A stretch of DNA of 64,000 bases, taken from positions 62,001 through 126,000 of the forward strand of contig NZ_JALHRX010000005.1 in assembly GCF_023952475.1 (NCBI RefSeq). Direction: 5' to 3'. Both the position numbers and the translations under genes were made by a program. Shown piece after piece: positions 47,670-59,401 of the stretch. Within the stretch, counting starts at the first letter, position 1. Every line of letters begins with the position of its first letter. The notes beneath the pieces were generated by a model, which saw nothing but the letters and a program-made list of their open reading frames with translations, had not been told where the DNA came from and searched no databases. This DNA comes from Cupriavidus sp. WGlv3. Its GTDB lineage: Bacteria > Pseudomonadota > Gammaproteobacteria > Burkholderiales > Burkholderiaceae.

Positions 47670-47692
47670 GCCCCGGGGCCCGGCTCCGGGGC
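47670..47692 (+). terminator. Weak hairpin after dapD
   Basis: GCCCCGG (47670-47676) can pair with CCGGGGC (47686-47692), but only TGATTTA follows. It may be a weak or Rho-assisted end of the dapD transcript. Confidence 0.3.
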
Positions 47693-47728
47693 TGATTTAC
47701 CGTCGTCACCCGCCTGGCCAGGCTGAAC

Positions 47729-48112
47729 ATGCCCTCCCTCCGCAAGCGACTCATGGCCCTGGATCCCACCACCGTCAGTACCGTGCTTTCCCTGCTGCCC
47801 ACCATTCTCGAGCAGGCCAACAAGACCCTCGAGAAACTGAAGAAGAACAAGCGCAAGGACGGCACGCCCGACGCCGCTGTGGCCGACGCGCGCGACCCCG
47901 CGGCCCGCATCGCCGAACTCGAAGCCGCGGTGGTGCAGCAGGCCGAGGCGGTCAAGCTGCTGGCCGAGCAGCATGCCATCACCATCGACGCGCTGCGCAA
48001 GGAAGCCGCCCGGCTGGACCGGCGCCTGCGCCTGATGACGGCGGTGGCGATGGGTGGCGTGGCGCTGGGCCTCGGCGGCCTGGTGATCGCGCTGAACCTG
48101 CTGTTCCGCTGA
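47729..48112 (+). CDS. Small tail-anchored-like membrane protein, unknown
   Basis: A 127-residue protein. Residues about 30-100 are Lys/Glu/Ala-rich, with a likely coiled coil over 60-95. One C-terminal membrane helix follows (about 103-125, MTAVAMGGVALGLGGLVIAL), ending in NLLFR. There is no signal peptide, so the bulk should face the cytoplasm. I do not recognise the family. It lies between dapD and the ArsC-like gene on the same strand, and a role in the dap pathway is not evident. Confidence 0.75.
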   Translation: MPSLRKRLMALDPTTVSTVLSLLPTILEQANKTLEKLKKNKRKDGTPDAAVADARDPAARIAELEAAVVQQAEAVKLLAEQHAITIDALRKEAARLDRRLRLMTAVAMGGVALGLGGLVIALNLLFR

Positions 48113-48163
48113 ACCTGCCGGATTCCCGACCGGATTCCGCATCGACTTACCCCGAGACTCGCC

Positions 48164-49682
<1,519 letters not shown>

Positions 49683-49706
49683 ATTTTTCGCAAAGACAAC
49701 CCATCC

Positions 49707-50600
49707 ATGGCAACGCCCTCTCCCCTGCGCACCGTGCGCGACCTGCTGCGCCTGGCCGTGTCGCGCTTTACCGCCGCGCGCCTGTCCTTCGGCCACGGCA
49801 GCGCCAACGCCTATGACGAGGCGGCCTACCTGGTGCTGCATACGCTCAACCTGCCGCTCGATACGCTCGATCCCTTCCTCGATGCGCGGCTGCTGCCGGA
49901 AGAAGTCGAGGCCGTGCTGAAGGTGATCGACCGCCGCGTCAACGAGCGCGTGCCGGCCGCCTACATCACGCACGAGGCCTACATGCACGGCCTGCGCTTC
50001 TATGTCGATTCACGCGTGATCGTGCCGCGCAGCTTTATCGGCGAACTGCTGCAGGAAGGGCTGGAACCCTGGGTCGGCGAGAGCGACAGCATCGGCCCGG
50101 TGCTGGAGCTGTGCACCGGCTCCGGCTGCCTGCCGATCGTGGCCGCGCATGTGTGGCCGAACGCGAAGATCGATGCGGTCGACATTTCGCCCGACGCGCT
50201 CGCCGTGGCGCACCGCAATGTGGCCGACTACAAGATGGAAGACCGCATCCGGCTGTACCAGGGCGACCTGTACGCGCCGCTGCCGCACGGCGCCACCTAC
50301 GACGTGATCCTGACCAACCCTCCCTACGTCAACGAAACCTCGATGCAGGCGCTGCCGCCCGAATACCTGGCCGAGCCGCGCATCGCGCTCGCCGGCGGCG
50401 ACGATGGCATGGACGTGGTGCGGCGGATCATCGCCGGGGCCAAGGCGCGACTGAATCCGGGCGGCGTGCTGGTGGTGGAGATCGGCAACGAGCATGCCAA
50501 TGTGGAAGCGGCCTTCCCGGAACTGGACATCGTCTGGCTGCCGGTCAGCGCGGGGGACGAGCAGGTGTTCCTGCTGACGTACGACGCGCTGCCGGGCTGA
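49707..50600 (+). CDS. prmB: 50S ribosomal protein L3 N5-glutamine methyltransferase
   Basis: S-adenosylmethionine-dependent methyltransferase of the PrmB/HemK group. The 297 residues contain an N-terminal helical domain (about 1-90) and a Rossmann fold with LELCTGSGCLPI (SAM loop) and the NPPY motif in LTNPPYVN that binds the target glutamine amide. PrmB rather than PrmC is chosen because of the TYDVILTNPPYVNE context and the dapE neighbourhood. It starts 24 bases after dapE, suggesting one transcript. Confidence 0.93.
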   Translation: MATPSPLRTVRDLLRLAVSRFTAARLSFGHGSANAYDEAAYLVLHTLNLPLDTLDPFLDARLLPEEVEAVLKVIDRRVNERVPAAYITHEAYMHGLRFYVDSRVIVPRSFIGELLQEGLEPWVGESDSIGPVLELCTGSGCLPIVAAHVWPNAKIDAVDISPDALAVAHRNVADYKMEDRIRLYQGDLYAPLPHGATYDVILTNPPYVNETSMQALPPEYLAEPRIALAGGDDGMDVVRRIIAGAKARLNPGGVLVVEIGNEHANVEAAFPELDIVWLPVSAGDEQVFLLTYDALPG

Positions 50601-50623
50601 TGCGCTGACTCCCGCGCCGGTTT

Positions 50624-50749
50624 GCTCCCCTCGCCCGCTTGCGGGAGAGGGGCCGGGGGAGAGGGGCGGCGCTTGCGAATAGCGAAGGCCTTCGCTCCGT
50701 GGAGGCTCCCGCCCTCTCCCCGACCCTCTCCCGCAAGCGGGAGAGGGAG
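50624..50749. repeat. REP-like pair of inverted hairpins, copy B
   Basis: A second locus of the element at 46632-46746. The first unit has CCCCTCGCCCGC paired (one mismatch) with GCGGGAGAGGGG at 50627-50652. The inverted second unit has CCCTCTCCCGC paired with GCGGGAGAGGG at 50724-50747. It lies between prmB and the MFS gene. Confidence 0.85.
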
Positions 50750-50843
50750 CACCCAATCGCAATCTGGGCGAACACCGGCCAACCGTTGACGCGGCAACGC
50801 GCGCAGGCCCTACACTCGCAGCAGAGACAGCGCCACTGACGCC

Positions 50844-52115
50844 TTGACCCCCAGCAATATCCCCCCTTCCGGATCGCCTCCCGGCGCCGCCGCCGTGCCC
50901 GCGCGCAGCCCGGCCACGTATGCCGTGCGCGGCATCGCCATCCTGACCTTTGCGTTCGCGCTCAGCCAGTTCTTCCGCTCGTGCCTGGCGGTGATGGCGC
51001 CGGAGCTGCAGCACGATTTCGGCTTGTCGCCGGCGGGCTTCGGCGCGCTGTCGTCGTCGTTCTTCCTGGCCTTCGCCGTGGCGCAGATCCCGGTGGGCAT
51101 CGCCTTCGACCGCTATGGCGTGGGCCGTCCGACCGCGCTGCTGCTGGCGGTGGGCGCGCTGTCGTCGATCCTGTTCGTGCTGGCGCCCAACGGCGCCGCG
51201 GCCACGCTGGCGCAGGTAGGGCTGGGGCTGGCGTGCGCGCCGGTGTTCATGGGGCTGCTGCATTTCGCCTCGGAGCAGCTGTCCGAACGCGACTACACCC
51301 GCGTGGTCAGCCGCTCCAACGCCACTGGCATGATCGGCTCGCTGTGCGCGACCGCGCCGCTGGGCTGGGCCATCTCGCTGGTGGGCTGGCGGCCGTCGAT
51401 GGCGGTGTCGGCACTGGGCATGGTGGCGGCCTGCTATGGCGTGTGGCGCTGCGTGCGCGACCAGGGCCATGCCGAGGCCCGCAGCGCGTCGTGGCCGGCG
51501 ATGCTGTCGGAAAGCCTGCAGCTGCTGAAGCTGGCGCCGCTGTGGACGCTGATCCCGCTGTGCGTGGCAATGGCCGCCGGCACCGCCTTCCGCAATGCCT
51601 GGAGCGGGCCCTACCTGGCCGACGTATTCAGCCTGGGCTCGGCGCCGCGCGGCGTGGCGCTGACGCTGCTGAGCCTGGCCGGCTTCCTGACCGCCTTCGT
51701 GCTGCCGGTGCTGGTGCGGCGCAGCACGCTCAAGGCGACCATCACCGGCTGGTCGTGCCTGGCCATGGCCGGGGGTGTGCTGCTGTCGCTGTGGCCGGAC
51801 CGCGGCATCGGCCATGGGGTGGCGATGATGGCGCTGCTGTCGACCATCGGCATGCTGCATCCGCTGGTGATGGCGCAGGGCCGCGGGCTGATCCCGCCAT
51901 CGCAGCGCGGGCGCGGGCTGGGGCTGCTCAATACCTTCGTGTTCCTGGGTTCGGCACTGACCTCATGGGCCTTCGGCCTGATCGCCAATGCCGGCCATGT
52001 GCGCGGCTGGCCGCTGCCGTCCACCTATGCGGCCATCTTCCTGTCGGCGGCGGTGCTGATCGCCGCCGCGCTGGTGCCCTACTGGTTCAGCCCGCCGCAT
52101 CCGACCAGCCATTAG
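50844..52115 (+). CDS. Major facilitator superfamily transporter
   Basis: A 423-residue protein with about twelve membrane helices. The loop after helix 2 carries IAFDRYGVGRPTA, a match to the MFS motif GxxxDRxGRR. The substrate is unknown. It starts with TTG at 50844 in the absence of a nearby ATG; a start a few codons further in is possible. The N-terminal 25 residues are polar and Pro/Ala-rich. It is the first gene past the dap/prmB region and may be independent. Confidence 0.88.
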   Translation: MTPSNIPPSGSPPGAAAVPARSPATYAVRGIAILTFAFALSQFFRSCLAVMAPELQHDFGLSPAGFGALSSSFFLAFAVAQIPVGIAFDRYGVGRPTALLLAVGALSSILFVLAPNGAAATLAQVGLGLACAPVFMGLLHFASEQLSERDYTRVVSRSNATGMIGSLCATAPLGWAISLVGWRPSMAVSALGMVAACYGVWRCVRDQGHAEARSASWPAMLSESLQLLKLAPLWTLIPLCVAMAAGTAFRNAWSGPYLADVFSLGSAPRGVALTLLSLAGFLTAFVLPVLVRRSTLKATITGWSCLAMAGGVLLSLWPDRGIGHGVAMMALLSTIGMLHPLVMAQGRGLIPPSQRGRGLGLLNTFVFLGSALTSWAFGLIANAGHVRGWPLPSTYAAIFLSAAVLIAAALVPYWFSPPHPTSH

Positions 52116-52296
52116 CCGGAACCGGGGGCCGGCCTCGATTTCCCGGTACCGCTTCGCCCGCAAAAAGCCAGACTTATCGATTTAAGAATTCCGCTGGCAG
52201 CCTGACGCCATTACCGTTGGTGACATCCACTTCCCCGCCGGATCCGGCGCAGGGACCCCGGCTGCATGCGCGGCCGGCACAACCAGGAGACAACCG

Positions 52297-53295
52297 ATGG
52301 CATCCACTCCGCGCCCCGCCCGGGGCCGCCGCGCATGGCTGGCCGCCATGCTGGCCACCGCAGCCGCAGCCGCCCTGCCCACCGGCGCCGGCGCCGAGAC
52401 CTGGCCGGCACGCCCGATCCAGCTGCTGATCCCCTACCCGCCTGGCGGCAGCGCCGACCTGCTGGCGCGCCCGGTCGCCGCGAAGCTGCAGGAGCGGCTG
52501 GGCCAGCCGGTGGTGCTGGAGTACCGGCCCGGCGCCGGCGGCACCATCGCCAGCCAGGCGCTGGCGCGCGCCAAACCCGACGGCTACACGCTGATCATGG
52601 TGCTGGCCGCGCATGCCATCAACACCAGCCTGTATCCGCGGCTACCCTACGACACCCGCAAGGATTTCGCGCCGGTATCGCTGGTGGCCAACCTGCCGAT
52701 GATCCTGGCGGGCAGCCCGTCGCTGCAGGCCACCAACGTGAAGGAACTGATCGCCGAGGCCAAGGCCGCGCCCGGCAAGCTGACCTTCGCCTCGGCGGGC
52801 AACGGCAATACCGGCCACCTGGCCGGCGAGCTGTTCGATTCGGTGGCGGGCATCAAGATGACCCACGTGCCGTACAAGGGCAGCGCCCAGGTGGTGACGG
52901 CGATGCTGTCCGGCGAAGTCCAGCTGACCTTCGACAGCATCTCGACCACGCTGCCGCATGTGAAGAGCGGCAAGCTGCGCGCGCTCGCCGTCACCGGCAG
53001 CCAGCGTGCCGCGGTCGCCCCCGAAGTGCCGACGCTGGCCGAGGCCGGCGTGCCCGGCATCAGCATTACCGGCTGGTACGCGATGCTGGCACCGGCCGGC
53101 ACGCCGCAGCCCGTGATCGACCGGCTCAGCACCGAGATTGCCACCGTGCTGCGCCAGCCGGAACTGAAGGCCACGCTGGCGGCCAACGGTTATGAGCCGG
53201 TGGGCTCGACGCCCGCCGCGCTGCGCACCCATATCGACGCCGAGATCAACCGCTGGAGCAAGGTGGTGAAAGACTCCGGCGCGCAGATCCAGTAA
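52297..53295 (+). CDS. Bug-family periplasmic substrate-binding protein
   Basis: A 332-residue secreted protein with a twin-arginine-like (RGRRAW) or Sec signal peptide (cleavage near GAGA, about residue 32), followed by the Bug/TctC domain beginning WPARPIQLLIPYPPGGSADL. Such proteins bind carboxylates for tripartite tricarboxylate transporters. No TctA or TctB gene is nearby, which is normal for the many orphan Bug genes of Burkholderiales. It lies 30 bases before an acyl-CoA synthetase gene, so its ligand may be an organic acid used by that enzyme. Confidence 0.92.
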   Translation: MASTPRPARGRRAWLAAMLATAAAAALPTGAGAETWPARPIQLLIPYPPGGSADLLARPVAAKLQERLGQPVVLEYRPGAGGTIASQALARAKPDGYTLIMVLAAHAINTSLYPRLPYDTRKDFAPVSLVANLPMILAGSPSLQATNVKELIAEAKAAPGKLTFASAGNGNTGHLAGELFDSVAGIKMTHVPYKGSAQVVTAMLSGEVQLTFDSISTTLPHVKSGKLRALAVTGSQRAAVAPEVPTLAEAGVPGISITGWYAMLAPAGTPQPVIDRLSTEIATVLRQPELKATLAANGYEPVGSTPAALRTHIDAEINRWSKVVKDSGAQIQ

Positions 53296-53325
53296 GGCTT
53301 GCCGCATCCACCAACACTGCCCGAC

Positions 53326-54876
<1,551 letters not shown>

Positions 54877-54919
54877 GGCGCCCTGCCAGGCACCCACGCA
54901 AAAAGTCGCGCGGGGGTGC

Positions 54920-54948
54920 TTGCGCAATCGTGAAGGCCTCTCTATAAT
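54920..54948 (+). promoter_or_regulatory. Promoter of tRNA-Val
   Basis: TTGCGC (54920-54925) and TATAAT (54943-54948) are 17 bases apart, a strong sigma-70 promoter. It would start transcription about seven bases before the tRNA. Confidence 0.85.
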
Positions 54949-54961
54949 TCGCGCCTTCGCT

Positions 54962-55038
54962 AGGCTCGTAGCTCAGCTGGTTAGAGCACCACCTTGACAT
55001 GGTGGGGGTCGTTGGTTCGAGTCCAATCGAGCCTACCA
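54962..55038 (+). tRNA. tRNA-Val (anticodon GAC)
   Basis: The acceptor arms AGGCTCG and CGAGCCT pair, the D arm GCTC-GAGC is present, and the anticodon stem CCACC-GGTGG encloses the loop TTGACAT with anticodon GAC. The T arm contains GGTTCGAGTCC. The CCA end is encoded (55036-55038). It reads GUC and GUU valine codons. No integrase or attachment duplication was seen next to it. Confidence 0.97.
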
Positions 55039-55052
55039 ACGCACAAGGGAAC

Positions 55053-55090
55053 ACGGACGGTACGCAATCGCGCACCGTCCGTTTTTCTTT
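55053..55090 (+). terminator. Terminator of tRNA-Val
   Basis: ACGGACGGT (55053-55061) pairs with ACCGTCCGT (55074-55082), followed by a T-rich tract (TTTTTCTTTT). It also separates the tRNA from the convergent CoA-transferase gene. Confidence 0.85.
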
Positions 55091-55102
55091 TGCGGCTACG
55101 CT

Positions 55103-56266
55103 TCAGGCGCGAATACCGAACTCCGCCAGCACCGCCTCGGTATGCTGGCCAAGCGTCGGCGCAGTCCCGGCCGGCCGGTCTCGTCCCGCCATGCCCGGCA
55201 GGTTGGCCCACGGCACCTCGCCGATGCCGGCCAGCGGCAACCGGCCGAACACGCCCGCCTGCGCACACTGCGCGCTCTGCAGCAGATCGCGCGCATGGCC
55301 GACGCGCGCGAACAGCACGTCGTGCTCGGTCAGCAGCGCCTCCCAGTGCGCCAGCGGCTGCGCGGCCAGCGCCTGCGCCACGCGCCGGCCGAGTTCCGCC
55401 GCACGCGCCAGCCGGCCGGCGCTGCTGTGCAGCGAGGCATCGGCAAGCCAGTCATCGAATCCCAGCAGCGCGGCCAGCCGCAGGAACATCGCGTCGTTGA
55501 GCATGCTCAGGTACAGCGCGCCATCGGCCGCCTCGAACAGCCCGGTCGGCGCGTTGGCCGCCGTCAGCTCGGCGTCGGGGAACATGGCATCGTCCACCAT
55601 CAGGTAGGACTGCAGCGCGGCGCTGGTCTCGAGCAGCGACAGCCGCACATGGCGGCCGCGGCCGCTGCGCGCGGCCTTGTACAGCGCCGCCGAGGCCTGC
55701 TGCGACGCGTACAGCCCCGTGGCCAGGTCGACCATGAAGAAGGCGATGCGGCGCGGCTGGCCGGCGCCATCGCGGTTCAGGTGCATCAGGCCGCTGTAGG
55801 CCTGCATGGTGGTATCCACCGCGGGCCGGAGCGCCAGCGGCCCGGCATGGCCGTAGCCCGAGATCGAGACATAGACCAGCGCCGGGTTGTGCGCGGCCAG
55901 GGCCTCGTAGCCGACGCCCATGCGTTCGGCCACGCCCGGGCGGAAGTTCTGGATCACCACGTCGGCGCGCTGCGCCAGCCGGCCGATGGCGGCCCGGCCG
56001 TCGGCGCTGCGCGCGTCCAGCACCACGCTCTCCTTGCCCGCGTTGCAGGCGACCGCGATCGCGGTCTGGCCGGCGCGGATGCGCCCCATCTGCCGCGACC
56101 AGTCGCCACCCGGCGGCTCCACCTTGAGCACGCGCGCGCCCTGCTGGCGCAGGATCAGCCCGCAGTACGGGCCGGCAATGCCCTGGCTCAGGTCGAGCAC
56201 GGTCAGGCCGTCGAACATGGCGTCGTCCTCGGTCGCCGCGATTGCATCGTGCATGACATCGTGCAT
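55103..56266 (-). CDS. Class III CoA-transferase (CaiB/BaiF family)
   Basis: Transfers CoA between carboxylic acids. The 387 residues show the family pattern, with the N-terminal LDLSQGIAGPYCG motif, VVIQNFRPGVAERMG, and the catalytic Asp151 in RPAVDTTMQAYSG. The substrate is not known. The ATG at 56266 lies 13 bases after the quinone oxidoreductase gene, so the two are co-transcribed with the Bug gene upstream. Confidence 0.92.
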   Translation of the reverse strand: MHDVMHDAIAATEDDAMFDGLTVLDLSQGIAGPYCGLILRQQGARVLKVEPPGGDWSRQMGRIRAGQTAIAVACNAGKESVVLDARSADGRAAIGRLAQRADVVIQNFRPGVAERMGVGYEALAAHNPALVYVSISGYGHAGPLALRPAVDTTMQAYSGLMHLNRDGAGQPRRIAFFMVDLATGLYASQQASAALYKAARSGRGRHVRLSLLETSAALQSYLMVDDAMFPDAELTAANAPTGLFEAADGALYLSMLNDAMFLRLAALLGFDDWLADASLHSSAGRLARAAELGRRVAQALAAQPLAHWEALLTEHDVLFARVGHARDLLQSAQCAQAGVFGRLPLAGIGEVPWANLPGMAGRDRPAGTAPTLGQHTEAVLAEFGIRA

Positions 56267-56279
56267 AAGTTGGCTCCGT

Positions 56280-57293
56280 TCAGATATCCAGCATGACCTT
56301 GCCGATGGCACGGCGCGACATGGTGGTGTCGACCGCGTCGAGCCAGTCGGCCAGCGCAAAGTGCTGCAGCACCGGCGGCGCCAGCCGGCCGCTGGCGGCC
56401 GCCTGCATGATCTCTCCGACCATGCCCTGCACCCGCGGCGCAAAGCGCCGGCGTTCGTCGGTCAGGCCCCAGCCGATGTAGTAGCCGTAGTTGAAGCCGA
56501 CCAGCGTCAGGTTTTTCACCAGCAGCAGGTTGGCCGGCACCGACGGGATGCGGCCGCTGGCATAGCCGATCGACAGCAGCCGCGCGCCCGGCGCCGCGCA
56601 GCGCAGCGAGGCATCGAACAGGTCGCCGCCGACCGGGTCGAACACCACGTCGGCGCCGCCGGTCTGGCACAGCGCCTTGACCGATGCCGCCAGCGTCTCG
56701 GCATCGGCAGGCAGCGCATGCGCAGCGCCGTTGGCGAGTGCGGCTTCGCGCTTGGCGGCGGTGCTGGCGGTGGCGATCACGCGCGCGCCCATCAGCCTGC
56801 CCACCTGCACCGCCGCCGTGCCCAGCGCGCCGCTGGCGCCATGCACCAGCATGGTGTCGCCCGGCTGCAGCGCCGCGCGCCACGCCAGCGCGGCCCACAC
56901 CGTGCCGTAGGTGATCGGCAGCGCGGCGGCGTGCGCCAGGGCGAGCCCGTCCGGTACCGGATACACCGTATCCGCGGTCGTCACGACTTCTTCGGCAAAG
57001 CCGCCCCAGTCCAGCGCCGCCGCCACGCGCTGTCCCACGTGCAGCCGCGTCACGTCGGGCGCGACTTCCAGGATCTCGCCAGCCGCTTCGGTGCCGGGCG
57101 TGAACGGCAACGGCGGCTTGCGCTGGTACTTGCCCGACACGAACAGGCTGAGCGCAAAGCCGACGCCCGCATGCCGCACGCGGATGCGAACCTGCCCCGG
57201 CCCGAGCGGCTGGCGCGGCAGGCGCTGCAGTTCCAATTCGCTCCAGTGGCACCAGCGCGAGCAGACCAGTCCCAGATAGTCGTTGTCTTGCAT
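56280..57293 (-). CDS. Zinc-independent quinone oxidoreductase / MDR-family reductase
   Basis: A 337-residue medium-chain dehydrogenase/reductase without the zinc-binding residues of alcohol dehydrogenases. A GroES-like domain comes first (about 1-125), then a Rossmann fold with VHGASGALGTAAVQVG for NADPH. Family members reduce quinones or the double bond of enoyl compounds. It sits between a Bug gene (10 bases upstream) and a CoA-transferase gene, which points to a CoA-ester degradation pathway. Confidence 0.9.
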   Translation of the reverse strand: MQDNDYLGLVCSRWCHWSELELQRLPRQPLGPGQVRIRVRHAGVGFALSLFVSGKYQRKPPLPFTPGTEAAGEILEVAPDVTRLHVGQRVAAALDWGGFAEEVVTTADTVYPVPDGLALAHAAALPITYGTVWAALAWRAALQPGDTMLVHGASGALGTAAVQVGRLMGARVIATASTAAKREAALANGAAHALPADAETLAASVKALCQTGGADVVFDPVGGDLFDASLRCAAPGARLLSIGYASGRIPSVPANLLLVKNLTLVGFNYGYYIGWGLTDERRRFAPRVQGMVGEIMQAAASGRLAPPVLQHFALADWLDAVDTTMSRRAIGKVMLDI

Positions 57294-57303
57294 GGTCAAT
57301 CCC

Positions 57304-58311
57304 TTACTCCAGCGTGATGCCGACATCGCGGATGATGCGGCTCCATTTGTCGCGGTCGTTCTTTATCACCGTGGCGAAGGCCTCCGGCGTGCTGCCCACC
57401 GGCACCAGGTTCAGGTCCTGCATCTTCCTGGCGATCTCCGGCAGGCGCACGATGCGCGCGACCTCGCGCGACAAGGCATCGACCCGCGCCCTGGGCACGC
57501 CGGCCGGGAACAGCAGCCCCATCCACGCATCCGGCTCGAAGCCGTGGTAGCCGACTTCGCGGAAGGTCGGCACCCTGGGCAGCAGGGTCGAGCGCTCGGC
57601 GCCGGCAAGCGCCACCGGCACCAGCTTGCCGCCCTGCAGCAGCGGCATCGCCGTGCCCACGGCAATAAAGCCGAGCTTCACGTGCCCCGCCGCCAGGTCG
57701 GTGGCGAGCGGCGCGCCGCCCTTGTAGGCCACGTGCTCCATCTGCAGGCCGGCCTCGCGCTTGAGCAGCTCGCCCAGGATATGCCCGGTGGTGCCGGCGC
57801 CGTACGAGCCATACGGGTACTTGCCGGGATTGGCCTTGAGCAGCGCCACCACCTCCGGCAGCGTGCGCGCGGGAAAGTCCGGCGACACCGCCAGCATGGT
57901 GGACGAGATCGCCACCTCGCTGACCGGCGTGAAATCCGCGATCGGGTCATAGCCGATGCCACGGTACAGCGACGGGTTCTGCACGTGCGCGGTAAACGTC
58001 AGCAGCGCGGTGTAGCCGTCCTTTGCCGCCCTGGCGACATGCTTGGTGCCGGTGGTGGTGCCCGCGCCGGGCTTGTTGTCGACGATCACGGGCTGGCCCC
58101 AGCTTTTGGTCAGCTCCTGGCCGATCAGCCGCGCCACGGCGTCGTTGACGTTGCCCGCCACCGACGGCACCACGATGGTCAGCGGCCGCGACGGATAGGG
58201 TTCGGCAGAAGCGGGGGCGGCGGCGAGCGCCGCGGCCGGCATCACGGTCGGAATGGCGGCCAGCAGCATCGCGGCCATGGCTGTGCGCAGCCATGCGAAA
58301 CGGTATGGCAT
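57304..58311 (-). CDS. Bug-family periplasmic substrate-binding protein
   Basis: A 335-residue TctC/Bug protein. The signal peptide is cleaved near ALAAAPASA (about residue 34), and the domain starts YPSRPLTIVVPSVAGN. The usual SYGAGTTGHILGEL-like segment is present as YGSYGAGTTGHILGE. It heads the minus-strand group Bug, reductase, CoA-transferase, and is divergent from a LysR gene, which probably regulates it. Its ligand is unknown. Confidence 0.92.
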   Translation of the reverse strand: MPYRFAWLRTAMAAMLLAAIPTVMPAAALAAAPASAEPYPSRPLTIVVPSVAGNVNDAVARLIGQELTKSWGQPVIVDNKPGAGTTTGTKHVARAAKDGYTALLTFTAHVQNPSLYRGIGYDPIADFTPVSEVAISSTMLAVSPDFPARTLPEVVALLKANPGKYPYGSYGAGTTGHILGELLKREAGLQMEHVAYKGGAPLATDLAAGHVKLGFIAVGTAMPLLQGGKLVPVALAGAERSTLLPRVPTFREVGYHGFEPDAWMGLLFPAGVPRARVDALSREVARIVRLPEIARKMQDLNLVPVGSTPEAFATVIKNDRDKWSRIIRDVGITLE

Positions 58312-58349
58312 GGGGTTTTGTCTCCTGTGCTTGGCTCCCTTCTGTAGTG

Positions 58350-58365
58350 CCGCACCGCCGTGCGG
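58350..58365. promoter_or_regulatory. Possible operator between the LysR and Bug genes
   Basis: CCGCAC-N4-GTGCGG is a perfect inverted repeat in the 177-base divergent gap. It is a candidate site for the LysR regulator, though it lacks the classic T-N11-A shape and GC-rich repeats occur by chance here. Confidence 0.3.
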
Positions 58366-58453
58366 TGCCCGAGGGATGCCAGCCAGTCTAGGCCAGCGTC
58401 CGGGCCGGCGCGATTCCCGCGCGGCGCGAGCCAAGTCCTGGCAGGCATGGCGC

Positions 58454-58459
58454 TACAAT
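58454..58459 (+). promoter_or_regulatory. Possible -10 of the LysR gene
   Basis: TACAAT lies 30 bases before the LysR ATG. No -35 match is seen. Confidence 0.35.
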
Positions 58460-58488
58460 GGCCCGCACCCCCCAGCGCCATCCGCCCC

Positions 58489-59388
58489 ATGCGATTCGAG
58501 GATCTAGAAGCCTTCCTGGTCGTGATCGACCAGGGCAACCTGCACCGCGCCGCCGACACCCTGGGCATGACCCAGTCCGGGCTGTCCAAGACCCTGGCGC
58601 GGCTGGAAGGCGAAGCCGGCATGCCCTTGTTCGAGCGCACCCCGCGCGGCCTGGTGCCGACCGGGGCGGGCCGCACCCTGGCCGCGCATGCGCGCCGGAT
58701 TTCGCTGGCCGCCGGCGACATGCGCAGCGAACTGGCCGAGCAGCGCGCCGCGCGCGCGGGCACGGTGCGCCTGGGCGCGATCCCCTACCTGCTGCCGTCG
58801 CTGCTGTCGCCGCTGCTGGCGCGCTTCTTCCTGAGCCGGCCGCTGGCCACGTTCTCGATCGAGACCCACCTGAGCGCGCGCCTGATGGCGATGCTGCAGA
58901 ACGGCGAAGCCGACCTGATCCTCGCTGCGCGCCCCGCCAGCGTGCCGGCGGAGGTTGCCTGGCTGCCGCTCGGCCCGCTCAGCATGCAGATCGTGTGCCG
59001 CAGCGCCCACCCGCGCCGCGACGGCTTTCGCACGCTGGCCGACCTCGCCGGCGAACGCTGGGTGGTGCCGGCCAGTTCGCTGTACCTGCGCCAGTGGCTG
59101 GAACAGCGCTTCACCGCGGTCGGGCTGCCGCCGCCGCGCGTGGCGGTGGAAAGCACGGCGTCGCCGGTCGCCTTCGGCGAGCTGCTGCGGCACTCCGACC
59201 TGCTCGGCATCATGCCGCCGCGCATGCTGCGCCAGGCCGAGGGCCAGGGGCTGGCCGCGATCGACGCTCCCGGCACGTCGTGGCAGCACGAGCTGGCGGT
59301 GCTGTGGCGCGCCGACGGCTACCTGTCGCCGATCTGCCAGGACTTCCGCGATGCCGTGGTGGCGTGGTGCGAAGAGATGGCGTTGTGA
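58489..59388 (+). CDS. LysR-family transcriptional regulator
   Basis: A 299-residue protein with the N-terminal winged helix-turn-helix (FEDLEAFLVVIDQGNLHRAADTLGMTQSGLSKTLARLE) and a C-terminal effector-binding domain (about 90-295). It is divergent from the Bug-reductase-CoA-transferase group, and by LysR custom probably activates it in response to a pathway metabolite. The start at 58489 gives the standard N-terminus. Confidence 0.94.
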   Translation: MRFEDLEAFLVVIDQGNLHRAADTLGMTQSGLSKTLARLEGEAGMPLFERTPRGLVPTGAGRTLAAHARRISLAAGDMRSELAEQRAARAGTVRLGAIPYLLPSLLSPLLARFFLSRPLATFSIETHLSARLMAMLQNGEADLILAARPASVPAEVAWLPLGPLSMQIVCRSAHPRRDGFRTLADLAGERWVVPASSLYLRQWLEQRFTAVGLPPPRVAVESTASPVAFGELLRHSDLLGIMPPRMLRQAEGQGLAAIDAPGTSWQHELAVLWRADGYLSPICQDFRDAVVAWCEEMAL

Positions 59389-59401
59389 GGCCCCGATCGG
59401 C

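Noticed and set aside
54962..55090. tRNA-Val as an integration site of a genomic island
   Set aside because: No integrase and no repeated 3' end of the tRNA was found in the window, so an island boundary cannot be claimed.
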